Assembly: GCF_009870125.1 (NCBI RefSeq)
Contig: NC_046683.1
Location: 66,913,869 to 66,977,868, forward strand
DNA from: Drosophila pseudoobscura
Lineage: Eukaryota > Arthropoda > Insecta > Diptera > Drosophilidae
Direction of reading: 5' to 3'
Length of the DNA: 64,000 nucleotides
The notes under the pieces are model-generated. The model saw only the letters and a program-made list of their open reading frames with translations. It was not told the DNA's origin and searched no databases. Position numbers and translations under genes: made by a program. This document shows positions 25,363 to 36,024 of the stretch, piece by piece. Numbering within the stretch: position 1 is the stretch's first letter; each line of letters starts with the position of its first letter.

Positions 25363-26753
25363 TTCAACGCATCCCAGTGCAATACTGGACGACCTATTGC
25401 ACCAGATGAACGAAAAGAACAACATGACCACCAAGAAGATGATGTCGCCCATGAAGGAGCTGCAACTGGAGGTCAGGTGCCTGTTGAAGAAGAGAAGGCA
25501 GCTACGGGGGAATGGCAATGCCACTGGCACACCGCAGGACCCCCACCCAGACCCCACAAAACCCAGAGTGGCCAAGGGACTCAGACAACACCAGGACTCC
25601 GCAGGAACGGACCAACACCCCGGGACAAGGAGGACGGCGTGCACGGTAAGCACAAACTACCGACGCCAGCCGACAAGAGGCGACCAAGAAGCCGTCGAGC
25701 GGCGAACTTCTCCTCAGGATGCAACAACCGTCTGATCCTGCCTGGACTTGACCTCTGACCCAGTAGTCTTAGAAGGCAAACCAGGCAGTAATATCTACCC
25801 TAGCAGTCGTGAAGCCCATCCAGCAGATAGTGGCGGACGAAGTGCTCGATGTAGACGGCTGCGACTTGGGGCAAGTACCGAGCAGCACCGGGGATGCGAA
25901 GAGTGTATGGTGCCCGCAGGTGGCCACACAGAAGTCCCAGCCCGCCCTCGCCCAGACGCTCCTGGGTTGTGTGCCGCATGCGACGACGTATTATGCCGAT
26001 TACTACTACTGCTACAAGTGTATGGCCTAAGGACAGGAACAGGCTGTGGAGAGGCCCCTCTCCACATGCAGAACCAATGCAAGACCCCCCCAAGTGTCTT
26101 CAGTGCGTGGGCAACAACGGAGATACTCGCTCAACAGCTCCCTTGGTCCTCAGTCGCAGCCGTCCGCAGAACAAGACGGCCATTTCCCAGCTTATTGATG
26201 GGTAAGCTACTCCATCTTAACCTCAACCACTGCCGTACTGCCCAGGACTTGATGACACACACGGTTCTGAAGCAGCAGATCAACGTAGTGCTGCTCAGTG
26301 GGCCCTACAAGGGGACAAATCTGTGGAAGCGATCACATAGAGCATCCAGGTTGGGCTATATGTATATTTGGTAGTCACATCTTTGTATAGCTACTATATA
26401 GGGCCTCGCTTCACGCAGCACGAATATCAGGCGATCATCAGAGATCACAGATCCCCGGTCATAACAGCGGGGGACTTCAACGCCTGGGCCACGACTTGGG
26501 CACGCCCCGTGGAACAGCGCTCCTGGACGAATTCACAAGCCTGAACGTCTGTCTCCTGAACATAGGAAGCATCCCGACGTACAACAATGCGGGCCGGGAG
26601 TCATCATAGACCTCACCTTTGCAAGCACGGTGACGGACATCTCGCCATTAGGAATGAAACAAGGGTGCAACAAAGTGTCATTCAAGGCCAACTGGAAAGC
26701 CCTAAGAGACGCCATCAGAAGGAAACCCGCAAGGTCCTAAGCGACCACAGAAG
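25363..26753 (+). mobile_element. R1/LOA-clade LINE remnant, 5' part (unit 2)
   Basis: Copy of the element at 20480-21870, shifted by 4883 bases, with the same interruptions. It arose by duplication of the unit, not by a new insertion. Substitutions noticed: T to A at 26080 and T to C at 26629. Confidence 0.65.
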
Positions 26754-26867
26754 CACCCAAGACGCGGCTCCAGCTACCGGAAGCGACAAATGCAACGTAG
26801 CGGTCGGAAGTATAACATCCTGGCTCGCAATGAATGGTCTGTCCTTGCCTTCACTACCTAGGGGTAT

Positions 26868-27801
26868 TTGAAGAGTCCTCCCTCTCCTAACCAGTAAAGG
26901 TTTCTTCGCGACTACCACAGGGCAGCCACCTAGACCCCTTACTCTTCACACTCTTTATCAATGACTTGCCTTCGGTATTAACATACTCTCGAATACTTAT
27001 GTATGCGGGTGATGCTAAGCTCTGTGTCCAGTATAAGGACATTTCATTACATTCCCGCTTGTAATCCGATCTCAACAACTTTCAGTCGTGGTGTTGTGCA
27101 AACTTGTTGCACCTCAATGGCTCGAAATGCAAAGCTATGACATTTCACCGTTCTAGCCCCTTGTTGGCTCCCTATACCCTATGTGGTGCTTCTCTTGGGA
27201 AAATTACCCTGGTGGATGATCTTGGTGTTATGTTAGATGCCAAGCTAAAGTTTTCTGAACACATTTCTACCATGGTAAAAAAGGCCATGCGCGTGCTTGG
27301 ATTTATTAAGAGGTGGTCAAAGAAATTGGACGACCCCTATATAACAAAGACTCACTACACCTCGCTAGTTCCTGTGTATGGTGCCCGCAGTACAAAGTAC
27401 ACCAGGACCGTATAGAATCAGTACAGAAAAGCTTTTTACTCTTTGCTCTGCGGGGCCTTAACTGGGATGCGGGTGGGAGACTCCCATCTTACTCTAGCAG
27501 ACTGCCATTAGTAAACGTCCCATCCTTAGTTGACGGTAGAAAAATGCTTGGTGTGACTTTTGTGCACAACTTGATCAGGGTTGACACAGACAGCCCTGTT
27601 GGGATCTGTTCCTATTAGACTCACTGGAATTTTGATACCGTTGTTCCTTCCTCTTTGTATATCGAATTATTCCTTTCATGAACCGTTTAGGGTCTTATGC
27701 TCGGATTATAATTCCGTCTACCATATTATATCCACCACTGATTCTCTTCCTCTTATTAAGTTACTAATCCTCACCAACCTTTCTAGTAATTATTAATTGT
27801 A
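26868..27801 (+). mobile_element. Jockey/I-type LINE reverse-transcriptase fragment (unit 2)
   Basis: Copy of the fragment at 21985-22918 with the same YAGD in place of YADD and the same interruptions. One substitution noticed (A to G at 27535). Confidence 0.7.
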
Positions 27802-27977
27802 GTGGTATTTGTATTTGCATTTGTATTTGTACGGGTGCGGTTCGGCTACGCGCCGCGCGTCACGCGGCAGCGCCCCTCGGTCGGTTGGGCGGGAGGAGGG
27901 CTGCGTTTTGCCTGGCATCCGCGGGCCACTTGACGGGCCACTTGACGGTGCAGTAATTGCATCGCCTCTTGTAAGAT

Positions 27978-28487
27978 CCAATCATTGCCTGTCAACGTCC
28001 CAGATAGTGCTAGACCAGAGGCCTACTTTCAAGGCACACCTCGAGTACGCATGCGCGAAGGCAGCAAAGCAACGGCGGCCATTAGCAGGATGGTGGCCAA
28101 CACAGGATGTCGACGACCTTCATAGTCCTACATGGATCAGTCGTGTGAGCACCAGCAATGAGGCGCCGTCATACAGCACAGACAGCAGAGGCGCATACAG
28201 ACGCTGTGCCCTCAGGGTTGCATGCTGGTCGAACGGCTAAGCGGCAGAATGGCATGACGGTTCACGATGGGACAAAGCCGAGAAGGGAAGATGAAGGAAA
28301 ATAGACGAGCCCAGGAGTAAACGCAGACACCCTCACCGAACGGATGATAGCCGACGAGCAGACGTGGCACGTGGCTGCCAATATGGCAGCAAGCGTCATC
28401 AAGGAGCCGAGCCAAGGAGCGAAGCCGGGAAGACCCCACACTCCGCACCACGAAGTAATACCTCCCCACAACATCCCGTTATTTACG
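27978..28487 (+). mobile_element. R1/LOA-clade LINE remnant, 3' part (unit 2)
   Basis: Copy of the fragment at 23095-23604. It ends at the junction with the third inhibitor-2 segment at 28488. Confidence 0.55.
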
Positions 28488-29085
28488 TTCGACATGTAAT
28501 AAGTAATGTCACATCTGCTCAACTACATAAGGGAGCGCCACTGCGCCACTGCGCCGCCATGTAGATGACTACGACATGTCCATGTAGCTGCACAGCGCCG
28601 CTCCAAGCATTTGCTACATTTTGGAAGTGTTGCAGCCGCCCTTTTTCGATTGCTAGCCGGATATGACGTCACTTGCCATACTTTTGGTGGGGCAGAACCT
28701 TAAAATTCAGAAAAACCATCCAAATTATCCATAAAAGGCGTTTATTTAAGAGTGGATTCTGGGCGAAAGACAGATGGAATCATCTGTCATGTGTTGACAG
28801 GAAAGGTAAACACTTTTCTACGAAAAAAAATTAAGTTAATGATAATCCGCTTACGTTGAACATCGATGGGTCGATGGATCGATGGATCGCCTACACATTC
28901 TAGAGAACGAAGAAGCTAAAAATGTGGACAAGTTTAGATAAAATATTGAATGGCACACGCTTTTCGCATCTTCAAAAAATAAAACAAAACCTTGCCTCTG
29001 ATTTTACAATGTGATGATTCATTTCTGCAAGTAACATAATAATTTTAACAAATCAAGCGAAAGGCCAACCATCTTTGACATCTCT

Positions 29086-29931
29086 TTATAATGTGCCTGC
29101 TGATGGACTCTTCGTCGGTTTGCCTTTGGGACCAGCCACGAAAGAGGCATTTGGCACACGGACCTGCTTGCCGTCCGAAAACTCCTCGCCCATCGATGGA
29201 ACGCTGCGCATATAGCCGAGCGAGGCAATGTGGAGAGCCTCGTCGGTCTCGGCGGTTAACGGGCGGTTGGTCTGGGCCGTCAACTGCTGGTAGCACGGGT
29301 GGCTGGGATCAAGGACCGGCTCTGGGTCGATCCTGTACCCGCCTTCATTGGACTCGGCGTGGGCCAAGGAGTGCGAGCTGGGTTGCTCTGGGTCCAGTAG
29401 CTGGTGCTCTTCCTCCATCACGGTGTCGTGCGTGGCCCGTGTCGGGCCGGTCTCGTCCACGCCAGAACTTGGCTCGCACTTGCAGGTCGGCTCTGAGGGG
29501 AACATATCACCGAACTCCTCGGCAATCAGGCGACGGGCCAGCGGTACCGAGAAGTACTCCTTGTAGTGCAGCTTGCGGCGGCGCTCGAACTCAATGCGCC
29601 GCACCTTCTCCTCCACGGACTCGGGGAAGTCCTCATCGTCCGACGAGTCATCGGAGTCCTCCTCTATGCCAAAGCAGGGCGTCGCCGACTGCGAGGTTAA
29701 GCGCAGTTTCTCCATCAGTTCGGCGGTGTCCAGCTTCTTTGGCAATTCATCCTCGAACACGAACGGGGTCTTCGGCTCGTCAATGATCATGTGTCCGTAG
29801 GTTTTGCCTTCCGGATGGAAGGTCGCCAGCACATTTAGTTCGTCGAACTTGGCCGTCTTCTGGTCTGCTGGCTTCTGCGGTGCCTCGTTGCTGCCGCCCT
29901 TCAGTATACCCTTTAAGTCGTCAGAGTTCAT
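29086..29931 (-). CDS. I-2: Protein phosphatase inhibitor 2-like protein, tandem copy 3
   Basis: Same 281 aa protein as the genes at 19320 and 24203. The only coding difference I found is G to A on the plus strand at 29833, silent in an Asn codon. Its upstream (right) flank leaves the repeat at about 30238 and continues into unique sequence, so this is the best candidate for the ancestral locus that keeps its own distal regulatory DNA. An insertion near 30185 separates its 5' flank from those of the other copies. Confidence 0.87.
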   Translation of the reverse strand: MNSDDLKGILKGGSNEAPQKPADQKTAKFDELNVLATFHPEGKTYGHMIIDEPKTPFVFEDELPKKLDTAELMEKLRLTSQSATPCFGIEEDSDDSSDDEDFPESVEEKVRRIEFERRRKLHYKEYFSVPLARRLIAEEFGDMFPSEPTCKCEPSSGVDETGPTRATHDTVMEEEHQLLDPEQPSSHSLAHAESNEGGYRIDPEPVLDPSHPCYQQLTAQTNRPLTAETDEALHIASLGYMRSVPSMGEEFSDGKQVRVPNASFVAGPKGKPTKSPSAGTL

Positions 29932-30238
29932 TGTGCGTTTGTGGAGAATGTTTGTCGCTTGTGAAATAAATTATTATTGTGCTATCTGATATTTTGTATT
30001 GTTTCGCTACGAGTGCTGCTGTACAACTGCTTGTTTTACTCGAATAGGCGACCTACTGGAAGGTGACAGGACAACAACGGCTTGCTTCCTTGCTGGCTTT
30101 CTTCCTTTTTTTCTTTCTTAAATTTCGAGTAATTTCTGTACTTTTGACTTTGTTTTCTAAACAAACTTCTCAATTGCCACATACTCGTATCTCAGCCTCG
30201 GCTTACAGGTTTCTGCCTTGGGAAGTGCTTTTCAGAGT

Positions 30239-31605
30239 TTCCAGCAGGTACAGGCCCTGCAAGAGTTCAATAAACCCAGAGAACCCAAGCCTACGATTCA
30301 TTTTGGGGCCACATTTCATCATCGCAGTGGAAGACAACGTCATGGCTTCATTGAGTGTGACCTGTGCACGTCTGGAGGGGGTCTGGGCGGTAGCTCTGGG
30401 GTGGAAGGGGGAGGGGAGGAAGTGCATTCGCATTGGCATTGACCCCCACACACACTGCGCCATGGGAAGGTGACCCACTTTCCGAGAGAGAGAGAGAGAG
30501 GGAGAGGGAGAGACTTTCGCAACAATCAAACAAAATTGCAGTGGCATCGAATGGGTGGGTGGCAGTGGGTGGTCGGGGGGGGGTGAGCTGAAGTTCATTC
30601 GTCAGCTGTTGGTGACGTAGTAAATGAATAAAATCGTGAAATCGAGAAGGGAAAGAGAGGGAGAGAGAGAGACCGGTAGAGCGTAGACTGTAGACTGCAG
30701 AGTGAATCATTCGTGCGTGTCCGTGTGTCCGTGTGTTCGTGTGTCCGTGTGTGTGTGCGGCTAGTCACGAACGCCGGCAAAAAACTTGTGCAGCGGGTAT
30801 TCTCGCACTCTCCTTCTACTCTCTCTCTCTCTATCTCTCTCTCCCTTGCCCTCTCCGGTGGCGAATGGTGGTGAAATGCATGCATTGCCTCTCGGCAGGT
30901 AGACGACACGATTTACAGGGTGTTTTCAGAGTCTTAGCACGAGGCATAGACGATGACGTTCGCACACACCCGAGGTCTTCAGATGAAGATGGTATACCCT
31001 CTAATCGTGGGATCTTCCTTTTGATACCTCGTCACCTATGGGGCATCTCTTTCCCTTTTTTGGACTTATTCGAGTCCAGGAAATACCCTTTGCCTGGGCT
31101 AATCCCCTCTCGTATTTATAGGGCATTGAAAGTGCGGGAAATTCACACTTTTATAAATAAATCGCACGTCTGCCGCCAGCAGCTGTTGGCTAATTTAGTG
31201 CCGGTTCTGCAGCCGCCTGACTGGGCTCTTGGCCAAGAACAATTCCATACCTATTGACTGGATCTCTGGCGGGGCACGTGCCCCGACAGCTGAGAGCCCC
31301 GAGAGCCCCGAGAGCCCAGCTGTTGTCACGAGGCGACGGCAACGGACACAAACAACCACCGGAAAAAAGATCGTAGGAATCGGAATTGCTCAGAGATCCC
31401 GAGATCTCAGTAATTTATGGCTGAGGGAATGAATAAATGAACTCCTACGACAATGATATTCTGTGCTCTGATCCACAATCCACCTCTCAAGTGGCTACCC
31501 TCCCCTCCCCTCCTCTCCTCCCACTCCACCCACAGCGGAGCTGCCACGAGCTCCAGGAAAAGCAAAAAAACAACAAATCAAATAAGCCCCAAAAAACGTG
31601 AGGCC
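30239..31605. other. Non-coding spacer between the I-2 array and Ldh
   Basis: GA/TC and GT-rich runs (30485-30515, 30650-30675, 30715-30760) and no exon I can support. The part nearest 30239 would be the native upstream region of I-2 copy 3. Confidence 0.5.
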
Positions 31606-31613
31606 TATAAATA
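31606..31613 (+). promoter_or_regulatory. TATA box, probable Ldh promoter
   Basis: TATAAATA at 31606-31613, followed after about 460 bases by an A-rich leader-like sequence and a strong donor (GTAAGC at 32075). The next good acceptor that leads directly into an ATG is at 33841, just before Ldh. Assignment to Ldh is inferred from this exon logic. Confidence 0.45.
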
Positions 31614-31636
31614 GCAGCAGCAGCAGCAGCGGCCGA

Positions 31637-32074
31637 GGAGGAGGAGGAGGAGGAGGAGCAGAGAAGCAGAGCAACCCACTGGCAAAAGGTCACCTTGACT
31701 TCGAACATGGCCCAAATGTGGTGGAGCCGAAAATTCTGGAGAGCCAGAGAGCAACCGAAGAGAGCAATGCTCTCACTTTCACCATGCCACTGCGGCGGTT
31801 TCGTCATTTCATCCTGCCCCGGCCGCTGCCGCTGCCTCTGCCCACAGCCACCGCGACTGCGGCTGCGACTGCGACTGCGAGAGAGCCTACAAAATCCAGT
31901 CGGCGGCGGCGGCAAGCTACAAATTCCATCCGCAGCCCGCATTTGTGGAGCCAACAGTTCGCAACGAACCCGCAAAGTGAACGGAACAAACAGTGTCGAC
32001 GACCTCAGAGAGCGGTCCGAAAAGTATTTTCCATTTGAAAAAGTGAACCCAAAAAGAACCAAACAAAGCAAAAA
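31637..32074 (+). other. Candidate Ldh 5' noncoding exon
   Basis: Starts about 30 bases after the TATA box and ends at the donor GTAAGC (32075). The end of the segment is A-rich, like fly leaders. It contains upstream ATGs (for example near 31707), so the true start site may be further downstream. The intron to 33841 would be 1767 bases. Confidence 0.35.
31683..31697 (+). promoter_or_regulatory. Overlapping nuclear-receptor-like half sites
   Basis: The sequence CAAAAGGTCACCTTGAC holds AAAGGTCA (an NBRE-like monomer site) on the plus strand and TCAAGGTGA (one mismatch from the ERR site TCAAGGTCA) on the minus strand. Fly Ldh is known to be controlled by the receptor ERR. Binding here is inferred. 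Confidence 0.3.
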
Positions 32075-33750
32075 GTAAGCTAAAGATACTACAGATAAAT
32101 ACTGGGAGAAGTATGGAGAAATCTGAAGTCTCAAATCTCAGTTGGCTTTTCTTTTTTTTTGACAATTTTTGAAAGTGACTGAAAAAGAATTCCCCCCTTC
32201 TTGGCCCATCGAAGGGCGGAAGGAAACGGGGCGGCAGTGTCCCCCCAATGGGGTTTATATATCCCGTTCTATAAGAGCGCCAAAAGAGCGGATCCCTGCC
32301 TCATCATCGAAAGTGCATTCAACTTTCGAAACCCTGCCCTCCCCTGCCCACCCCTGCCCTCCACCGCATCCAAGCCTCGCCCTTGGCCTTACACATTTGG
32401 CATTTCCCGGACTCGATTGGGTGCCCCCACAGCACCCCCCCTGCCGTCCCCTCCCCTACTCCCACTTTCACTTTCATTCTCATTCGAGAGCATGCGCTGT
32501 GCGCCGCCAAACAGCTGTTCGGACGGTGGGGGGGGAGGGGGGGGGGGGTCTTTGACTTTGAAGGAAGGTCATTCGTTCCGTGTATTTCCCGTATTTCGTG
32601 TGTAAGAGTGTCCTCCTGCTGCTTGCAACAAGTGATTCCACACTCACATTCCGTCTGTGGATGTTTATTGGAAAATTCGAGCACAAATACATCCCCCCGC
32701 CCCCAACCCTCCGCCCATTTTCTATAAATATTTACGAGTTTCCAACGAAAATAAACACGGGATGCTTTCCAATCATTCATCATTATTAAAGATCTCATTT
32801 CTAGCATTGCATATCACGGATCGCTATCGCCCTTTCGGAGGGGAAATTGCGCGGGGAAAAACACTCGACACCTGCGACAATATAGTTCTCATTAAAAACG
32901 TGCTCGAAATGCATTTACAATCCAGCGAATAATCTTATCGTGCGGGAAAATCTATCTATATGTGGCAAATGTTGCAAAGATACGGGGATGACGCACTATT
33001 CCTGTGACGCAAACCCTCCTAAGGTCTGTCCACAGTGGTGGCTTCCCATAGAAACTCTTCCTCCTAGAACCTCCTTTCGTATTCCCAAGTAGCCAATTCC
33101 TGGGGCACCCCTTTATACGGAGCTCTTCCCTGAAACACTCTTCTCCATGCGATCCGTACCTTTCTATAGGGTACAATCCCCTGCATTCCTCACACCAGAT
33201 TCCATTGATATTCCACTGATAATTGGGATTAGCTTCAAGTGCTTTAATTGCCTCGATGCCTCCGATAAGATAAGCCTCTGAGGAAGCAAAATCTTCATCA
33301 TTCTCGTATCACTAATGAAACGATTAATTGGGAATGGTTTTTCGCAATCTATTTCATTGATAAATCATCCCGTTATCATTCCGATATCATTTTGGTATCA
33401 GTTTTCGCTTCATTTGTGAAAATCTGAGCCTCCGATGAGCGGGTCGGGGGCTTCTAATTGAGCACCACGCCCCAGTCCTCCAGTGGGTCTCCAGCGATCA
33501 AGTGACAAGACCAGATCCCCCCCTGATTGCTGGCTTTCCCCCCTGCCCAAGCCCCTTCGGTGGTCACAAGTTTTCGGTCTATGAATTTCTATACGAAAAA
33601 ACCTCGAAAAAGTTGAATTTTTTCGGCAATGTGTTCCCGCGCCAGTTGTTGCGTGTGGCTCTGGCGATGTCGCATTTTTCTCATTAATACGACCTTGGTG
33701 GAGGTTAAACAATGCCGCTATGGGAGCGGTACGTGCGTGAAATCTGTGTG

Positions 33751-33789
<39 letters not shown>

Positions 33790-33843
33790 CCAGTGGATAA
33801 ATTCTAAAGAAAATACCTTCCCTTTTCCCCTTCCCCCACAGCA

Positions 33844-34982
33844 ATGGCCGCCATTAAGGATAGCCTCTTGGCCCAAGTAGCCGAAGTTCTGCCCAGCTCG
33901 GGTCACAAGGTCACCGTGGTGGGCATCGGCCAGGTGGGCATGGCCAGCGCCTTCAGCATCCTCGCCCAGGGCGTCTCCAAGGAGGTCTGCCTGATCGACG
34001 TCTGCGCGGACAAGCTGCAGGGCGAGCTGATGGACCTGCAGCACGGCTCCAACTTCCTGAAGAACCCCCAGATCACGGCCAGCACCGACTTCGCGGCGTC
34101 CGCCAACTCGCGGCTGTGCATCGTGACGGCTGGAGTCCGCCAAAAGGAGGGCGAGTCCCGTCTGTCGCTGGTGCAGCGCAACACCGACATCCTCAAGAAC
34201 ATCATCCCCAAGCTGGTGGAGGTAGGTGCCCCGCGGAGACCCCGCCCCCGCAGGCCTCCTCTCTGAATGTCCCCCTTGCCCTTGCGTCTCCTTGCAGTAC
34301 AGTCCCGATACCATTCTGCTGATGGTCTCCAACCCCGTGGACATCATGACCTACGTGGCCTGGAAGCTGTCGGGCCTGCCCAAGAACCGCGTCATCGGCA
34401 GCGGCACCAACCTGGACTCGTCGCGCTTCCGCTTCCTGATGTCGCAGCGCCTGGGCGTGGCGCCCACCTCCTGCCACGGCTGGATCATCGGGGAGCACGG
34501 AGACAGCTCGGTGCCCGTGTGGTCGGGCGTCAACATCGCCGGCGTTCGCCTGCGTGAGCTGAACCCCATTCTGGGCACCGGCGAGGACCCAGAGAAGTGG
34601 AACGAGCTCCACAAGCAGGTCGTCGACTCGGCCTACGAGGTCATCAAGCTCAAGGGCTACACCTCGTGGGCCATCGGCCTGAGCACGGCCTCCCTGGCCT
34701 CGGCCATTCTGCGGAACACGAGCAGCGTGGCAGCGGTCTCCACCTCAGTGCTGGTAGGTCGTCGCCTGGTCGCCGGGCTCGAACACCCTTCACTCAAGCA
34801 ATCGTTTCCTTTTCCAGGGCGAACATGGCATCGACAAGGACGTTTTCCTGTCGCTGCCCTGCATCCTGAACGCCAACGGCGTCACCTCCGTCGTCAAGCA
34901 GATCCTGACGGCCACCGAAATCGAGCAGCTGCAAAAGTCGGCCACCATCATGGCCGACGTCCAGGCAGGACTCAAGTTCTAG
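33844..34982 (+). CDS. Ldh: L-lactate dehydrogenase
   Basis: Cytosolic enzyme interconverting pyruvate and lactate with NADH/NAD+. Coding exons are 33844-34221, 34298-34753 and 34818-34982, giving 332 aa, the usual length. Introns are 76 and 64 bases with phase-0 borders. Visible features: nucleotide-binding GIGQVG (27-32), D52 at the end of beta-2, specificity loop VRQKEGESR with Q100 (lactate, not malate, type) and R106, N138, D166 and R169 for substrate and proton relay, catalytic H193 in GEHGDSS, and KGYTSWAIG near the C-terminal part. The ATG lies 2 bases after an acceptor AG (33841), so a noncoding exon is expected upstream. In D. melanogaster this gene (ImpL3) is induced by ecdysone and ERR for larval aerobic glycolysis. 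No defect seen. Confidence 0.97.
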
Positions 34983-35975
34983 GCGGGGACTAATCCTAGA
35001 GGGGGGAGGGCAGGGAAAATCCAGTGAAAATCCCCACAAGAAGCCATCAAGTATTTCCCCGTACCAAATGTGTTTTATTTCTCTTTTTTTTGTTATTTTT
35101 TATCTTTCTCATTTGTATTTATTATTTAAACAACAAAAATAATAATAATTAAAAATTTAAGTTGAAAGATTTTTTTTTTATGGAATTTCTACCCCCAAAA
35201 CCTCCCTCCCTCTCACTACTCCCCCCATTTTCTGTTCTGTAGCTTCTAAGGATCGTATTTTTAAGGCAACTCTCAGGAAACTCTCCTTCTCCCCCCCAGA
35301 GAGGGGCGGAGGAGGAGCAGAGAGAGAGAGAGTCTCGACCGAAAACAACCGCCGCTACCTCATTAGCAGAAAATTAGCGTAAATTTGGAAACACACACCA
35401 AAAAAACTCGGAATAAAATTCGGGTTCTAGTCGAAAAATTTACAACCACATATGAGAATATATTACAATATAGCCACAAACAAAACATAAACAAAAACAA
35501 AAAGGACACAAAGTCGAAGCAAAAGCCAATTCCGGGCGGAATGAGCGCCCGAAACGATGGGCGCTGCTGCAGGACGCGTGTCTGGAACAAAATCTAGTAT
35601 AAATTATATATGTATCTTACCCTAGAGCACCCTTAGATATGTTGGCATCTCCAAGCACTCGAAAGCATCTGAAAAAGAACAAGATTAAGTAAAAAAGTGA
35701 ATGAAAAATTTAATCTCGAATAAAGGAAACTTCTGGCACGAACGATCTTTGTTTTCGGTTTTTGAGAGCACGATTCGATGCCGAAAAAAAAGACATAATC
35801 AATCATAGATTGGGGCACATATCTCCAAGAGATATATCCACTATCTTAAGGGGTGTTTTTTTCGGCAGACGCTGCCCAGACGTCTCAGACGTGGCGTGGC
35901 GGTGGCTGTGGCTGTGGCACGAACTGCCAGATAAGAGAGAGAGAGAGAGAGAGACGATCGATAAGAACGTAGATC
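34983..35975. other. Ldh 3' region and lipase upstream DNA
   Basis: AT-rich sequence downstream of the Ldh stop. AATAAA-type signals occur near 35411 and 35718, and an AT-rich block lies at 35090-35160. No further exon seen. A GA run at 35935-35954 precedes the lipase TATA box. Confidence 0.5.
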
Positions 35976-35982
35976 TATAAAA
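35976..35982 (+). promoter_or_regulatory. TATA box of the lipase gene
   Basis: TATAAAA followed 27 bases later by an initiator-like TCAGCC at 36001. This places the transcription start only about 4 bases before the first ATG (36007) and about 22 before the second (36025). Confidence 0.6.
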
Positions 35983-36024
35983 GCTCTGGTCGGAGCACCT
36001 TCAGCCATGAGAGAAGCCGTGGCC

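Larger units (their letters stand above)
18730..30238. repeat. Tandem array of a 4.88 kb unit: two full copies plus a partial third
   Basis: Unit 1 is 18730-23604, unit 2 is 23605-28487 and partial unit 3 is 28488 to about 30238, all in direct orientation. The period is 4883 bases. Unit 1 is 8 bases shorter because units 2 and 3 contain a local CCACTGCG duplication near their left edge. By eye I found only a handful of substitutions between units 1 and 2 (for example 21197/26080, 21746/26629 and 22652/27535). Unit 3 has one silent change in its gene and a small CTCGT insertion near 30185. Each unit holds a 1.74 kb inhibitor-2 gene segment. Units 1 and 2 also hold 3.1 kb of LINE-derived DNA. 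Unit 3 leaves the repeat at CAGAGT and continues into unique sequence, so its 5' flank is probably the original one. Confidence 0.95.

Noticed and set aside
31598-32038. A 146-codon plus-strand frame after the TATA box at 31606
   Set aside because: Starts at GTG before the TATA box and is made of repeats (Ser, Gly, Thr-Ala). More likely the Ldh leader region.
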